Assembly: GCA_003956705.1 (NCBI GenBank)
Contig: QZCP01000195.1
Span: 1 to 64,000 of the forward strand
Direction: 5' to 3'
Origin: Brevipalpus yothersi
Taxonomy: Eukaryota > Arthropoda > Arachnida > Trombidiformes > Tenuipalpidae
Length of the DNA stretch: 64,000 nt
This document shows, in pieces, positions 23,772 through 37,169 of this stretch. The position numbers were made by a program, and so were the translations under genes. The notes below the pieces were generated by a model that had not been told where the DNA came from, ran no database searches, and saw only the letters and a list, made by a program, of their open reading frames with translations. Positions within the stretch are counted from its first letter, which is position 1. Every line of letters begins with the position of its first letter.

Positions 23772-26700
23772 TGATTAAGTAAATGAATGGATCCTTCACC
23801 TTGTAGCTCGGCTGATGAAGATGTTTTCCGATCATCTGTACACTTGTCGAGTGATTCTTGAAATGATTTGCATAGTTCAACACTTGTAAATGATCTATTG
23901 AAGAATGCGTTATGATTTTTTTCTTCCATTGATTCAAATATCTTGGTCAATGAGCCGTAATGTGAATAATCGAAACCATTTTCAAGTCGAAGTATGCAAA
24001 TGCCCATATGATGATTGAGTATTTCACTGGAGGAAGAAGAGTGTTGATTATGTTAAGTGTGAACGTAAAGTGATTTTGATTAGTCATTGAATAAGCAAAA
24101 TAAGCTTACTGAATCACGTTGAAATAGTTGAGCAAAGAATTTTGACTCTCAGATTGCTGCCAATCACTCTTGTAGCCCAAAAAAACGATATTAGGCTTCA
24201 ATTTTCCAATACCAGTTGCCTAAGTGTATATAAAATAGGCATACAAAATATATAAAAATTTGATAGAAATTAGATAGAAAAATCAAATTAATCAAATTAT
24301 ATTTGAAACTTACCCGAATTAAGCTTGATGCTCCTGAAAGGAAACTATCATCATCCACTAGTGAGTAGAACGCTTTAACTTTTCGAATTCGAAGCCATTC
24401 ATTGTTCTTGTTCACGATAGATTCACGAATTTTGTGAGATAATTTTGTTTGAATTATGTGGCCACAGGTGAGCATTCCAATACCCCGAGCAATAGAGTAT
24501 GTAAAATCAACTAGAGCTGGTCGAGCAGTTGTGCTACCAGAGAAGAGAAGTATTTGTGGCCTGTGAAAGAGAAGAAGAAAAAGGAATAAAAATAATGATA
24601 TAAACGGCTGGCTTGATAAATGATCTGATGAAATTCAATTTCGACAAGAATCAGATCAAGATTTGTTATGCAATCACTCTGAATGGACATCATCATCATT
24701 ATCGTGCTACTGTTGATTCAAAAAAAAAATTATGAAAAATATTTCTAAATATATTCCAAGATATTTATCATTTTACGATTATGATCAATGATAATGATGA
24801 GTATAATCATATCCGCTGGGCAATCATTAGAACTGATGATGATCAGTATTAATACCTGTAAGTTTTGATGTGATCAGGCATGAAATTCAGTTTGTGAGCA
24901 GCATATAAGGCCGATCGATAAGTTTGTGCCTGAGTTGATGAGCCCCAATTGGCATCTAGAATAAAATAGTAAAAGAGAAAAAGATATCATCGATTAGAGA
25001 ATGAAGATTCCATGAATAATGATCCACTGATTTAACATGGAAAGTGGAAAGTTTAGATCATATGTGATAAATAGAATCATTTTCTGGTGGCATGGTTGAA
25101 TAAATACCTGGTTTCCGATAGAGTACAATAAAGTAGAGGGCAAGAACGATGACAAAGGTTACCAAAGCAGTCACCCAATTCATGATAAACATGATAACAC
25201 CACAGAGTAGTGACATCATGAGACTAATCCACTTGTTATAGTAGCGAAACGATGGCCTAAAGCCTAAACTTTTCGAATATGAGGCATGGAAGCATGAAAA
25301 ATTGATCAAAGTGTATGCGGCTAGAAAAAAATTGGATATAATCGGTGCAATAGCATTCAAATCAGCTACCATACAGCACGAAAATGCGATGATGAATGTC
25401 AATACATAGCCTCGATAGGGTTCATTGTTTTTTGAAGATCCTTTGCCAAAAAATTCGATGAATGGAAAAAGTTTATCTTGACAAAGTGCTTGGAATACTT
25501 TTGGTGCTGACACAAAGCTACCCAATGCAGATGATAGAGCAGCACAAAAAATTCCACCATAAATCAGAGGTCCATAAAGGGCTATCAGTTCAACCATACT
25601 GAAATTAGTGTACAGGCCTTGCTTCACTCCTTCAATTTCAACCACTGTTCCATTGACAATGACCTCTCGTAAACTTGTGGAACCAAAAATGATGGCAAAA
25701 GCCAAATATGATATTGAAGTTACAATAATAGCCAAAATTGTGCCCAGAGGAATTGCTTTTTGAGGATCCTGAAAGGTGAAAAATTTTTCCATTATTCCTC
25801 TTGATTTCTTGAAATTCACAATCCATCGATTAGAGTGATATGAAAAAATGATATGATACCTTCAAATCTCCAGATATATTGGCTCCTGCAAGGATACCAG
25901 TAACAGCGGGAAAGTATACCGAGAATACAGAGAAAAAACTTTCACCACCACGGAATTGTGGGTAAAAATTTTCTTTTGTAAGAGTCCCTTTAAAAATGGA
26001 TAAAGAGCAGAAATTTTAATCATTATGATCAATCGAATCAAAATTATCTCAACTTACAATTCCAACCGATGAAGCCTCGATCTCTCTCATATTGATCGGG
26101 TGGTATCAAAGATCCAACCAAGAAATCAAGAATGGCACCGATCAAAATGACTATCATGAAAACTTGACACTGATGAAAAAGATTTCACAAAGAATCATTC
26201 ATCAGCTCATTTATTAATAATTTTAAATGTATTTTGGTGGTATTAAACTTATCTTTTCCGAACAAGGGCTTACCTTAGCTTCCCATTCAGTTCCAATGAA
26301 GACAATTATCAAGAAGACGATCATCGTTGAACAGCCAATGATTCGCATGTTGTCCAAATCTCCTTCGACAATTTGCATCCCATGAGCCTGTGATGATTTC
26401 AAACTCGAAAAGTTAAAACCCCAAGAATAGAATAATTAGTTTGAAAAATTCATCTACCTTCAGCAGCATGTTGACTGATTCAGCAAATCCAACTGTATAC
26501 ATGGCCACCGCGACAGCATTTGCGAGTGAAAATATTACACCAATGGATCCTCCAAATTCTGGTCCCAAACTTCGAGAGATCATATAATAAGTTCCTCCAC
26601 CTTTGACCTCACCATTTGTACAGATGGCAGACATTGATATGGCCGTTATCAGTGTGACGGCCGAAGATACAAGGATTACCACCGAGGCAAGGCCGGTGCC

Positions 26701-29041
26701 AGCATGAGCAACCATCTAGAATATGGTGAAAATTTCAGCACTCAAAATCTTGTAATCATGTAATGATTTGGTAATCGTCAGTTAGAAACATACCCATGAT
26801 AACCGTAAGAAGAGTAGAATTCCCCATATTCCTGCCAAGCATCGAACCTAGGATTGAAGTATATGAAATATAATGTAGTGAGGCACACTCATTTATCATC
26901 ATGATTACTTACAAAGACTCCAACAATCCATCCAAACTTCACACTTGATGGTGTGTTAATTTCACCTTGGACCTTTGAGAGACAAAAAACGAAGAAAAAG
27001 ATGGATAAACAAAACAAATCAAAGATTAGCTCTCTTGAAAACGAAACAAATCATGAAAGATTAAAAAAAATTCAAACACAGTGTGACCCATTTTCGTGAG
27101 AGATTATCATAACCTTGACACAATGTGTCTAGTTTAATAGTGATTATGTCTATTGAGACTTTTGAAATTGATAATTTTAGAAAAGACAAAAGATCTGACT
27201 TGACAGAACTATTAATATATCTAGCTACGTGTAATATATGCTTCTAAGCATACATTGAACTACAGCTCTGAAGCGAAAAAAAAATCTTCCCGCCAACGAG
27301 ACACCTCTCTATGTGATAATGTATACTTTATAACGGTAAATCTTGGGTTAGTTTAATTCGATGCGCGTTCCTTGATAGAGCCTTGATTTGAATTATGGTA
27401 CGTAGCTTGATTTCAAGAGCAATATCAACAGTAACCACATCTTAATATATCTAGTGAGAGCATTGTCACGAAATGATATTGATTATCATGCACACACAAG
27501 TGTGTATACATAAAATTTTCAGTGTATGGTCGATGCCTCTCACCACTGAACTTGTAAGCAACATTTGGGTAACTATATCTGGCTTCCTTAGAGTATTGAG
27601 ATTAGTTGAAGAAAAAGATCAAAAGAGAAGATGCCGAAAGTTTTTTGTTCATTTTTTTCTTGAGCTAAAAACAATAAAAATCTTGAAGATATTATTTGTT
27701 GAATAAATACCATATTTTTTCGGTCGATACGAATTTACCATCAATTTCTATTCAAGGCTATATGTGAGTGTATGTTGATAGAAATGATACTTCTCTGAAA
27801 CTATTTCACATTTATTCATTACCTATTTTTTCACCTATATCTCACACATCTATTGTATATTACCGGCATTTATATTGGTGTAATATATGGGAATCAAAAT
27901 ACGTTCCATGATGGTAATATTTGAGCATCTAATTTATCACAAATTTTTGTGCTAATTGCACATCTTACGATTTGTCAGACAATTTTGGTCAAACCCTTCC
28001 AAATGCAATTAAATTCTTTCCAAGAGAACCAAGTATTTCACTGGTTATCGAAAACTTCCAATTTTGAGGACTTGTGTCATTTTTTTTCATAAAATCATAA
28101 ACATGAAAACATTGCGAAAAAGTAACATAAGAGATGAATCATCATCTATTGAGGATCCCATTGAAGAGAGGCTATGGATTGGTTGAAGAAAAAGCGCAAA
28201 TGATATTTCCTGTTTACCTTTGATCATGAACAAAGTGATTGAAAATCTAACGAGCACACATACACAATTTCATTCAGATTATTGTCAATGTCAGTTTCAA
28301 AGAGGGGTGGACTATTCGATGGAAATTTTCACCATAACACATCCTCATCATGTAACATGCAAGAATACATGTGGAAAATCCTGGAGAATGCACTTTCTTT
28401 TTCCCTCTCAATTCTCATCCGAGTGGTAGTGTACTGTTAAATGCAATCATAATGAATTCCCTAATCGAAAAATCAAATCACAGGAAATTTTTGTTACAAG
28501 GAATCATGGATCAATGTTTTTTTACCATTCAATTATAATGTTCCTCAAACAAACTCTAACATGTATCGCCCCATCATCATGTTTATCCATTCATTGCCTA
28601 AGCGAGTCAAAGTCTTTTGAAAATTTCATCAGAGCATATTTATCATGTGATCACAGTGCATCTTCACCTCCTTCTACTCTATGTATAAATGTGTGTCTTT
28701 GCCATCAGACCATCTGCTGATGAGAAGGCTGATGGAAGCAGAAGAAGATGAAGAAGAATAGCCATAGATTCGTGCACTTGCTGGCTGGTTCACTGAGCAA
28801 TCAGGAAAATGTATTTATATTCGTTCAATATGATTGAGTCTATCAAAAGCAGACTTGGAGCATTATTTTTGTGTGTGAAAATTTTTTTTAAAGTTACGAA
28901 AAATTTTTTCATTCTGATCATATGATGTATATTAATGAGATTTGAAAATTAAACTCACTGTGGACCTGTAAATCTTGATGTTCCACGAAAAAAAACTAGG
29001 ACTAACTGTGGACAATTGTTCAAATGTAACGCGGCCTTCAC

Positions 29042-29085
<44 letters not shown>

Positions 29086-30217
29086 TGAAAAAAGAAAAGA
29101 GAGAGGAGAGAGTTTCAATGATTGAATCGAGGATGAGACTATCAGTTCAAGATTGATTTGGCATCGCTTTGTCAACTTGGTTGATTAGTTGAATTTCTGT
29201 GTATGTTCACAAGGCTGTAAGAATCATCTTTGATTTTGAAAAATTAACTTCCTACTATCACCGGAACTCAATAAATACGCGTATAATATGAAGATAAAGG
29301 AAAGCCCATGAAAAGAGTTTTGAGTCAAAGAGAAAAAGTGAGAGAGAGAGAATCATAATCAGATAAACATCACAAATACAAAACACCTAACCAAACTGTA
29401 CTGGATAACTCTTCAATTTTCTTTCTCAACCATCATCAATGTCCAACACATTGAATCAAAATGTTGCAACGAGTCAATATTTTTTTTCCTATCAAGCATT
29501 TTGCGTTGACGCGTTGCTTGGAAGATGAAAATTTGACACATGATAATGGGATTGATTTTAGATTTTTTCACCAGGTTAATCAAACACATGTATAAATGAA
29601 TATGAACTATGGTTCAATTACCTTTGGCTCATGATTATAATTTTCATCCAAATTACCATGGAGTTCTTCCAATGTTGGCCGGTTGATATGACCATGTATT
29701 GAGGCTGCATGTCGATAATGATTTATGTTGGGCAGAGCTTCGCGTGTATAGTGACGAAAGCTTCTCATTTCCCTTGTATCTCTTGTGTCATAGATACTGG
29801 TGTTATGATCAATAGAACCTTTTCGACTGACCGGACAACTGAGTGAAACTCTTCGCGATTCAATATCAATAGGCGTATCATTCGATATAGACACTCGGGC
29901 AACATGAAATCGAGATGAAGGTGAATTTGACAGTCCATTTGCTAGTGGATGATTTTTCATCATGGAATTATGGCTGAAAAGTATGGCAGAAACAATCAAA
30001 AATCAAAGAGAATACACATAAATGCACTTAAGTAGAAAATTTTCTAACAAATATTCAATTTTGGAACCGTCAAGACATTACCACACCAACCTCGATCTGA
30101 TTGAATGATCGAACTCAAAGAGAGCTTGACTAACGAACTAGAGACAAACAAATTGGAAAATACTTACCGTGACTCAGTTTCGTTCACATTCAGTTCCATT
30201 ATCTCACCATGAGACAT
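22499..30217 (-). CDS. SLC12 cation-chloride cotransporter (NKCC/NCC type)
   Basis: Sixteen exons in coding order: 30217-30168, 29973-29622, 26972-26913, 26847-26794, 26715-26458, 26387-26274, 26169-26058, 25987-25860, 25768-25108, 24955-24856, 24560-24314, 24219-24110, 24026-23800, 23527-23230, 23066-22716, 22634-22499. They sum to 3258 bases, 1085 aa, in frame. The N-terminus has a SPAK/OSR1 docking motif RFHV (38-41) and a phospho-Thr region HYTREALPNINHYRH (T93 is the likely kinase site), so regulation by WNK-SPAK is expected. The 12-TM core includes KFGWIVGV, the GEVKGGGTYYMISRSLG helix, GILAGANISGDLKDP and APIISNFFLAAYTLINFSCFH. The C-terminal domain has NWGSS, WLRIRKVKAFY, IDVWWLYDDGGLTLLIPY, and ends in SVLTFYS, the canonical NKCC/NCC terminus. 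The protein drives electroneutral Na-(K)-Cl uptake at the plasma membrane. The extracellular loop before LIALYGP is short. Intron 2 is 2.65 kb with a GA tract; the others are mostly under 300 bases. NKCC versus NCC specificity is not settled. Confidence 0.95.
23732..23768. repeat. (GA)n microsatellite in SLC12 intron 13
   Basis: About 37 bases of GA on plus, which is TC on the sense strand of the SLC12 gene. It lies between coding exons 13 and 14 and so is spliced out. Confidence 0.93.
29044..29081. repeat. (GA)n microsatellite in SLC12 intron 2
   Basis: About 38 bases of GA on plus (TC on the sense strand) inside the 2.65-kb second intron. Confidence 0.93.
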
Positions 30218-31152
30218 GGTGTCAATATTCTTCCTGCCAATGGCCACTTTATTCAGATACTAATATTTCGTGCTCGTGTGTCTTCGAAGGATACAAAAAT
30301 TCGAAAGAGAACGAACGACCAGAAAAGTTCACACAGACTTGCAACACTGTATCAAGTACGTATAGGAAACAATTAGACGCTATAAATCGCTGATTTTTAC
30401 TATTCAAAGACAAGTGAGGTGAAAGTTACGATGTATAACGGTATTTAAATGATCTTTTTAGCACATTTTTAATCACCAAATATTAGTGAGAGAGAAAGAG
30501 AGAAAAAAATGAGCCTATTCGTGATCACTATGGGAAAAAAGTGGCAAGGGAGAGAAAAAGATGCTTATCACCGTAATCAGCTCCTCTCGACAATTGATAG
30601 ATAAGGGAGAGAGAGAGAGAGAAAGAAAAGAGAGTAGTTGACATCAACTAGGAGAAAGAAAGAGGAAGAGAGAGAAAGAGAGAAAGAGAGGATCAAAAGA
30701 GAGCAGTTTAGGTGGATGCTAGAATAGAAAAATAGCAAAGAGAGAGAGAGAAGAAAATATTCCCGCCTCAGGTTGATGAAGTGAATAGGGAACCAGCCTG
30801 TCTTAGGTTCGAAAAAATAAATGAGGACTCTTCTAACCTCAAAATAGAAATGGATTGGTCTTTGTCACTTTATAGCAGTAGTCATCACGATGAACTCTAT
30901 TTCTGTGAATAGTTCTAGTAGCAGCTTATCTCTCAAATGTATGAACGGAACCGGTGATGTTGGAACTTTTCAGATGAGAGAAAAAAACTTCACATTATTT
31001 GATCAAATATCTTGCATAACTGAATGGGGGTTAAATTGTGGATTAGAATGTTTTCGAAATGCATTGCCGATTGAAAAATGTTTTTTAGCGATCAAATATA
31101 AAAAAATTTATTTTGAAAAATAATAACGCAATGGTATCAGCTTGCAACCCTC
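30218..31152. other. SLC12 upstream region, no gene seen
   Basis: It lies between the SLC12 start and the 3' end of the SPB1-type gene, both on minus. The part from about 30485 to 30760 is GA-rich on plus (TC-rich on the sense strand), as expected for an SLC12 leader or promoter. A short plus-strand ORF at 30890-31123 lacks coding character. Confidence 0.55.
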
Positions 31153-31975
31153 CTATTTGCTTTTTGGCTTTCTGAAACGACCAAATGATTTCTTTTTCGA
31201 TGAAGCTGATGATGATGATTTTCGCGATGGTTTTCTACTCTGTCCACTTCTACCTCGTGGTCTAGAGGATGGACCATCTTGTTCTTTATCTTTTCTTTGG
31301 GGTTTTCGTCGAGTGTTTTGAGACTTCTTCTTCTCTTTAAGTCTATCTTTCTTCATTCTCGAATCTACAAGCTTGTAACGACCCTTGATTGCACCAGGTT
31401 TTCGATTAATTTTACCTTTCTTGGCAACTACATAAGTGACATCTTTTTTGTTCTCTTTCAAAGCCTTCTTGTACAAACTGTAATGAGAAAAAATTGTTAA
31501 CATAATCAAGACAAATTGTTCTAAAGTGAATCTTACCCTCTTATGGTTGCCATTTTTTCCTTCTCGCTCATATCAGGAGCTTCCGTCAAAGATTCGGCCT
31601 TCTTTCGCGCTCTTTCGAGTTTTCTTTGAGCTCGCTTGCGCTTTCGTGCTTTAGCTTCTACCACTCTTTTCAAAGGTCTAGCATCTATTTCCTGTAACTT
31701 TTGCTTATATTCATTAACAACCGAAACTGGAACAGGTATTGGCTTATGGAAATGAGCTTCTTCATCTTTTTTGAACCAAGAGGGTAGAAAGTCTTGATCC
31801 GCATGCATGTATCGGTTCCAAGCGGCGTCTTCAATTTCCCTTCGCTGCTTTTTGGATTCGAGCATCATAGTTCCCAATGCAAGACCACCAGGATCTAATT
31901 TTACCTTACGCTTACACTTTTCTTTAAATCTAGGATCTTCTTTCCTTTTCCGTGAGTCAGGGTCTTCGTCACTGT

Positions 31976-32007
<32 letters not shown>

Positions 32008-33871
32008 TCTCGGACAATATCTTGATCGCTGTCATCTTCGAAATGCACCTTCTTTGTTTTCTTCTTAGTGCCACTTTTACGGCCCAGCTCTTCTTCATTG
32101 ATGATCTTTTCATCTTCATCATCCTGAAATTGTTCATCAACGAACGACTCCCGCTGGAAAAACATGCCATTTTTCACATCCTTAGGTCGATCATCGAGAT
32201 CGACAAGTAGTCCTTGTTCCTCATCATCTTCACCTTCATAGTTATCGTCCATCTTACCATTGAGATCATCTTCTCCAAGGGAGCCATCTTGACTTAATTC
32301 ATCATCATCGTCGTCAGGTTTCACATCTTCATCTTCGAAGTCATAATCATCTCTTGAATCTCTATCGAATAGAACTCTTTTCGGAAGAGTTGCTTCATCA
32401 TCATCATCCGAGTCTAGAACTCCTTTTTTCGCTTCATCCATAGAAATTTCTTGGAATCTGTCGACTTCTTTTCTATTTTTCAAGCTTTTCAGTAGGAAAA
32501 GTTCTAAATCTTCTTCATGGAGATCATTATCACAGACCATCTTCAGACTCATTCTTTCATTAAGTTTACGTCTCTCTTTCAGAATTTTCTTCTTCTTCCG
32601 TTTGAGTTGAGCTAACTCATCATCATCATCATCGTTTTCATTGAGATCATCGGCTTCATTCTCATCCTTCAGATCCAATTCTTCGGTTTCGATTGTTGGT
32701 TTTTCATCAGGAAACAGCTTTTTCCTGAGCTTACGCCTCCAGGCGATCAATTCACTGGAAAAATTTCAATCAATGAATAAAAAAACCACAACGAAAGGCT
32801 TAGAAAAACTTACAGGATATCTTTTCTACCTAAAACTTTGATGTCTTTGCAAAGTTCTTTTATATCATCGGTAGTTAATGGATCATTCAGAATTTCATCT
32901 GTGTCGAGAATTATCTGGAAGAAGAGATACGAAGATGTCAGTCAAGCAATTGATGGAGGAATCTTCAGATTACTTACTTCACTGGCATCGCTGAGCAGTT
33001 CAATATGTTTTACGCTTCTGATAAACTTGCTAGCGTTGAGCTTGTGATATAGAGTATAATCTCCTTCGGCATAACCCTCAGGCTTGGCTTTCTTTTTGGC
33101 AGATTCAGGCTTGAGAAGCTCAGCTTTCTTCTTTTTCTCAGCATCAGGAGCGGCAATGTCTTCGAATAAATATGAAGGATCAAAAAATTTTGGATCAATA
33201 TAATCAGGTGCCAAAAACTTTTGACAAACAATGAATATTTCGGCCGACTCATGACGAGAAGCTTGAGGCTTAGTTGCGTGAACTTTCTTAAACAATTTAC
33301 TTAACAACCACACCAGTGCATTGTAATCTTTACATCGGAAAACTTTGGTAATAAACCAGCCTCCTTTCATCAAAAATTCGGAGGCCAATTGAACAGCACT
33401 CAGTGTCAATCGAATTTGAGCATAAGCATCATGAATCCAGCTTTTTCCCACATTAGGAGCACCATCATTCAGTATAACATCGGCTTTCCATGTTTTCAAC
33501 TCTTTACTCAACATTGATCGACACTTGGATGTAGTAATATCAGCTTGAAAAGTGATAACATTGTGTAGAGGCTTTATTGGTACCAAATCAATTCCAACAA
33601 TAACACTTGATACGGGCATAAATTTTTGAGCCACTTGGAGCCATCCTCCAGGTGCTGAACACAAATCAACACAAACCTTGGAACGCTGAAGAAATTCAAA
33701 TTTTCGATTCAATTGAATCAACTTGAACGCCGCACGAGATCGATACCCTTAAATAGAATTAAATCAATCAGATTATCAATCAACAAACCACATTCTCTAC
33801 ATACCTGTCTCTTTGGCGAGCTTATAAAATCTATCTTTACGCTGCTTTCCAACTTTGGTCTTTCTACCCAT
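31153..33871 (-). CDS. FTSJ3: rRNA 2'-O-methyltransferase, SPB1/FTSJ3 family
   Basis: Five exons: 33871-33805, 33747-32978, 32914-32814, 32754-31537, 31477-31153; 2481 bases, 826 aa, in frame. The start MGRKTKVGKQRKDRFYKLAK is the classic SPB1 N-terminus. The FtsJ/RrmJ domain (about 23-205) has the SAM-binding motif CSAPGGW (52-58) and the K-D-K-E catalytic set, seen as K31 (FKLIQ), D117 (LNDGAPN), K157 (FITKVF) and an acidic ESAE at 189-192. Then come the DUF3381-type middle (KDIKVLGRKDI), long Asp/Glu runs, and the basic C-terminal Spb1 domain with IRGLYKKAL. The family is nucleolar, methylates 25S/28S rRNA and is needed for 60S ribosome maturation. Length agrees with human FTSJ3 (847 aa) and yeast Spb1 (841 aa). 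It sits 366 bases downstream of the next minus-strand gene. Confidence 0.95.
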
Positions 33872-34237
33872 GATTCCCACCACTCACTAGTACAGTTTCT
33901 TATCAACAGGATCAAAATTAATATAAATTAATATAAACTTTTCAATTAAATTAAAAACCAAAGACAAAAAATGCTCATCAACATGATAAAGCACGTGTTG
34001 ATGAAAGCGGTTTAAACTTTGCTTTTGCATGGAGAAAAGAGCGCTAAATTTGAATTTTCGAATATTTTTTGAGCGCAAAAAAAAATCGGAACAAAATTGA
34101 TTTTGGATTGAATTGTGACAACTTTTAAAATTAATTAGTTTTACTAATAACAATAATTTTTTTTAGATCACAAATACATAGACAAAGAATGCATGTGAGG
34201 TATAGATTTTGAAAGAGGTATTTTTTCATAGATGAGC
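33872..34237. promoter_or_regulatory. Presumed promoter interval between two minus-strand genes
   Basis: A 366-base AT-rich spacer upstream of the SPB1-type start and downstream of the MFS transporter stop. It must hold the SPB1 promoter and the transporter 3' end. No specific element could be identified. Confidence 0.4.
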
Positions 34238-36022
34238 TCATTGCTCTTCAGTGCCTGGTGAGATCTCTAACCTCGCAAGTGGAGAGGAAGAATTTTCGAG
34301 GCTATTTTGTTTTCCTACATATTTGATTGAGAAAATCAGTATGAGAGTTATTATCATGGTTCCAGCTTCTAGGTAGAGACTGAATGCTGGCTCTTGATCT
34401 AAAAATGATCCAATAATTGATGGATAAATTATCGCCATTATAGAGCCAAGAAACAACATCAAAGATCCGTTGAGATGATCGATAGAGAGATATTCGTTGA
34501 TGAATGGTAGCATCGATGGATACAAGGATGATGTGGATATTCCTAGAATTACGATGAAAATCCAAATCATCTCAATTGATGTATCAAAACAAAAGATCAA
34601 TACCATGCTTGAGAAGAGTGTCAAAAGACAATTGGCAATCAAAATAGTTGCTGGTTTGACTAGTGTACTAATGTATATGAACAAAAATTTGGCAGCAGTA
34701 TGAGATATGTACATAACTGATTTCATATAGGATGCCTGAGAGCCACTTATACCCAATGAAGATCGTTTGAGAGAAATAATCAAATATTCTGAGAAAACAA
34801 TATCAACCCCACAATAGAACATTATCATAAGGCCAGCAAAAATTGTCAAAATCAAGCTATGTTGAGACCTAGGACTCTCATTAGTCCCCTGAGCTCGACT
34901 CTGTTCCCCATAAGATGTCATCAAAGGTAGACGTTGATTCTTGGGAAAGCTCATTTGATGAAAAAAAAGGATAAGTAACAATACCAATGGTGACAGATTG
35001 AAGATTCCGGTCAGTAGAAAAGGAACCCAAATCACACCATTTGACTGAGAAGCTAGTTGATTTAAGTTTGTATCTTGTGAATTAATAGCCACAGAAGTTA
35101 GATTCGACGATCCTTGTGACAGAAAAGGAGCAGTATAAATATTAAGAAAACTGCATCCGAGACCAAAAACAGCGTATAAAGTCAGTACATAGGGAGTGCT
35201 CTTTTCTTGATACGATCTATGAAAATAAATTAATCATTTGTTTGAGTATCAATCGAATTCTGTTTCTAGAGTATCGAGAATTTATGAAGACTACAAACCT
35301 CAGCAGATAGACATTCGTGCCGACATCCATGATTCCGGTGGTGAATCCATTGATAGCAATGGCAAAATTCATCTGATATATATTTCTCAGAAAACCAACC
35401 CATGTAATGCTCGTCAAATTGATCAGAAGAGCTATCACCATCGCTATTAGAGGAACTGTCATATGATAGATTCCACCTCCTAATGTTAAATGATTCATGA
35501 GAATTTTTTGCTCCTTAAATGAATCGATGCTGTGGTTACACTCACCTGTCAATGAGCCCAACGCATAGGCTCCAGATCGAACTTGGAATAACGTTGAGAT
35601 CTCAACAATAGATGAGTTAGTAATATTCGCAAGATCATCTAATGTTGGCGATAGGATTTCATATACAAGTCCCTGGTTGAAAGAAATGCATGTGATGAAG
35701 TTAAGCTATAATCTTCCACATTAAATAGCTGACATTGCGAGCTCAAGATCGAATGAACGTGATCATGACGATCAAAATCATGGTAAAATGACTCTGTAGC
35801 GAATAAGTTATCTTATTTTAAGTACCTCAAAAATGATTTCATCAAACTCAAATTAATTAGGTATTTTGCTCAACGATTAGTCTACTTTTTGAATTCCTCA
35901 GCATTTTGTAAACTTACCATAGTAAATGATAGTGTAAAAAAGCTGGCAAGTAGCGTTTTGTCGAACTTATTTGTTCTTTGAGGTTCATTCTCAGGAAGAT
36001 TGTCACCGGATCCAACATCCAT
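34238..36022 (-). CDS. MFS transporter, MFSD4 / sodium-dependent glucose transporter 1-like
   Basis: Four exons: 36022-35918, 35672-35546, 35479-35299, 35216-34238; 1392 bases, 463 aa, in frame. ATG at 36022 opens a short hydrophilic head, then TM1 (LLASFFTLSFTMGLVYEIL). Family-like features are PTLDDL with ITNSS before TM2, RSGAYALGSLTG (TM2), and NGFTTGIMDVGTNVYLLR, which resembles the DxGSNV segment of MFSD4/NaGLT1 proteins. The second half starts after a hydrophilic central loop (PKNQRLPLMTSYGEQS) and carries six more hydrophobic helices. The C-terminus is short and acidic (SPGTEEQ). Members carry sugars or other small solutes at the plasma membrane; the substrate here is unknown. It is divergent from the DEAD-box gene, with about 1.1 kb between starts. 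MFS membership is firm; the subfamily is moderate. Confidence 0.8.
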
Positions 36023-37169
36023 TGCTCAATTGATGGTGACTAGAAGAGAAGATGAGAATTTGGAATATAAAAAACAAAGCAAATTTGAAAGCACGTCAAA
36101 GGTATAAACTATCTATTAAACTTGTACGAGGTGGACGAAGGAAGTGTTGAGTAAGAAGAGAAATGATGAGATCACTAATGATCAACTTGATCATCAGAAC
36201 TGCCATGTGAATGAAGGGAAGAGCAATTGTTATCTTATGTTACTCAATCAATTCTTATATCGATTGATGTATGCCATCAGAGTATATACACTGTATAACT
36301 ACTTTGGAACACATGATCACATCTTATTCTTGAAACTATTTGCATCTGACCTTCCACAATTTTACATGCATATCATCAATCTTAATCATTTTGAAACTTT
36401 TTCTCTCTCTTCTTTTTCTCTTCCAAAATTGTGTCTACATTATCATGTAGCCAATTTTGTGGGTGAAAAAAATTTTGATGATCATTGACTATAATTTTTT
36501 AAGCTTTTATACGCCCACTACAATCAAATGAAAACGTGGAAAATTTTTCTCTTTCCTCTGAAATACAATGTCCTTGAAAAATTCGAAAGTATTCTCACAA
36601 GTTAGTAACATTCGTTGAAACAATTTTAACCAGCCAAATTTTCTCAAATTCAAATCAACATGTAAGTATATCATTTAAATAACTCTCTCTCATATTCTCA
36701 CAACATAATTCTGATAAGACCCACACATTTTTGGCCAAATTAAGTAGACCAAATAAACTACATACAATATTCAAATCAGCCACAAAAGTATTTTCGAGAA
36801 CGTTGATGGTAATCAAGTTGCGGGTGACATAAGGAACAAAATTGAGTAGTTATAAATTTTAAATTATTTTCTCTCTTCTCTCGGATTTTAAGAAATGCAC
36901 TAAACACTCAAGGCACCATGAACACCATGAACAACAATCAATTGAACTATGAATGAATGAATCAAAATTATCAATTGAATCATGAGGAAGCGGCATCATG
37001 AAGCATGCTCTTGAACTCATAACAGCAAAACATGCTGTTACAGCGTGTTTAGTTTGTTTACTTCTTCTTGTTATTTTGATATACTGTTCATCATCATGAA
37101 CATTCTTCATTCTGATTCATTCTCATGATGATAATAATAATAATGTTGACAATTTAATATTGTACGGTG
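36023..37169. promoter_or_regulatory. Divergent promoter region (MFS transporter / DEAD-box helicase)
   Basis: A 1.1-kb AT-rich interval between two divergent starts. ORFs here are short and lack coding character. It presumably contains both promoters; no element was recognised. Confidence 0.45.

Noticed and set aside
31807..32210. Frames opposite and beside the Asp/Glu-rich part of the SPB1-type gene
   Set aside because: Shadows of (GAT)n-like acidic coding sequence in other frames.
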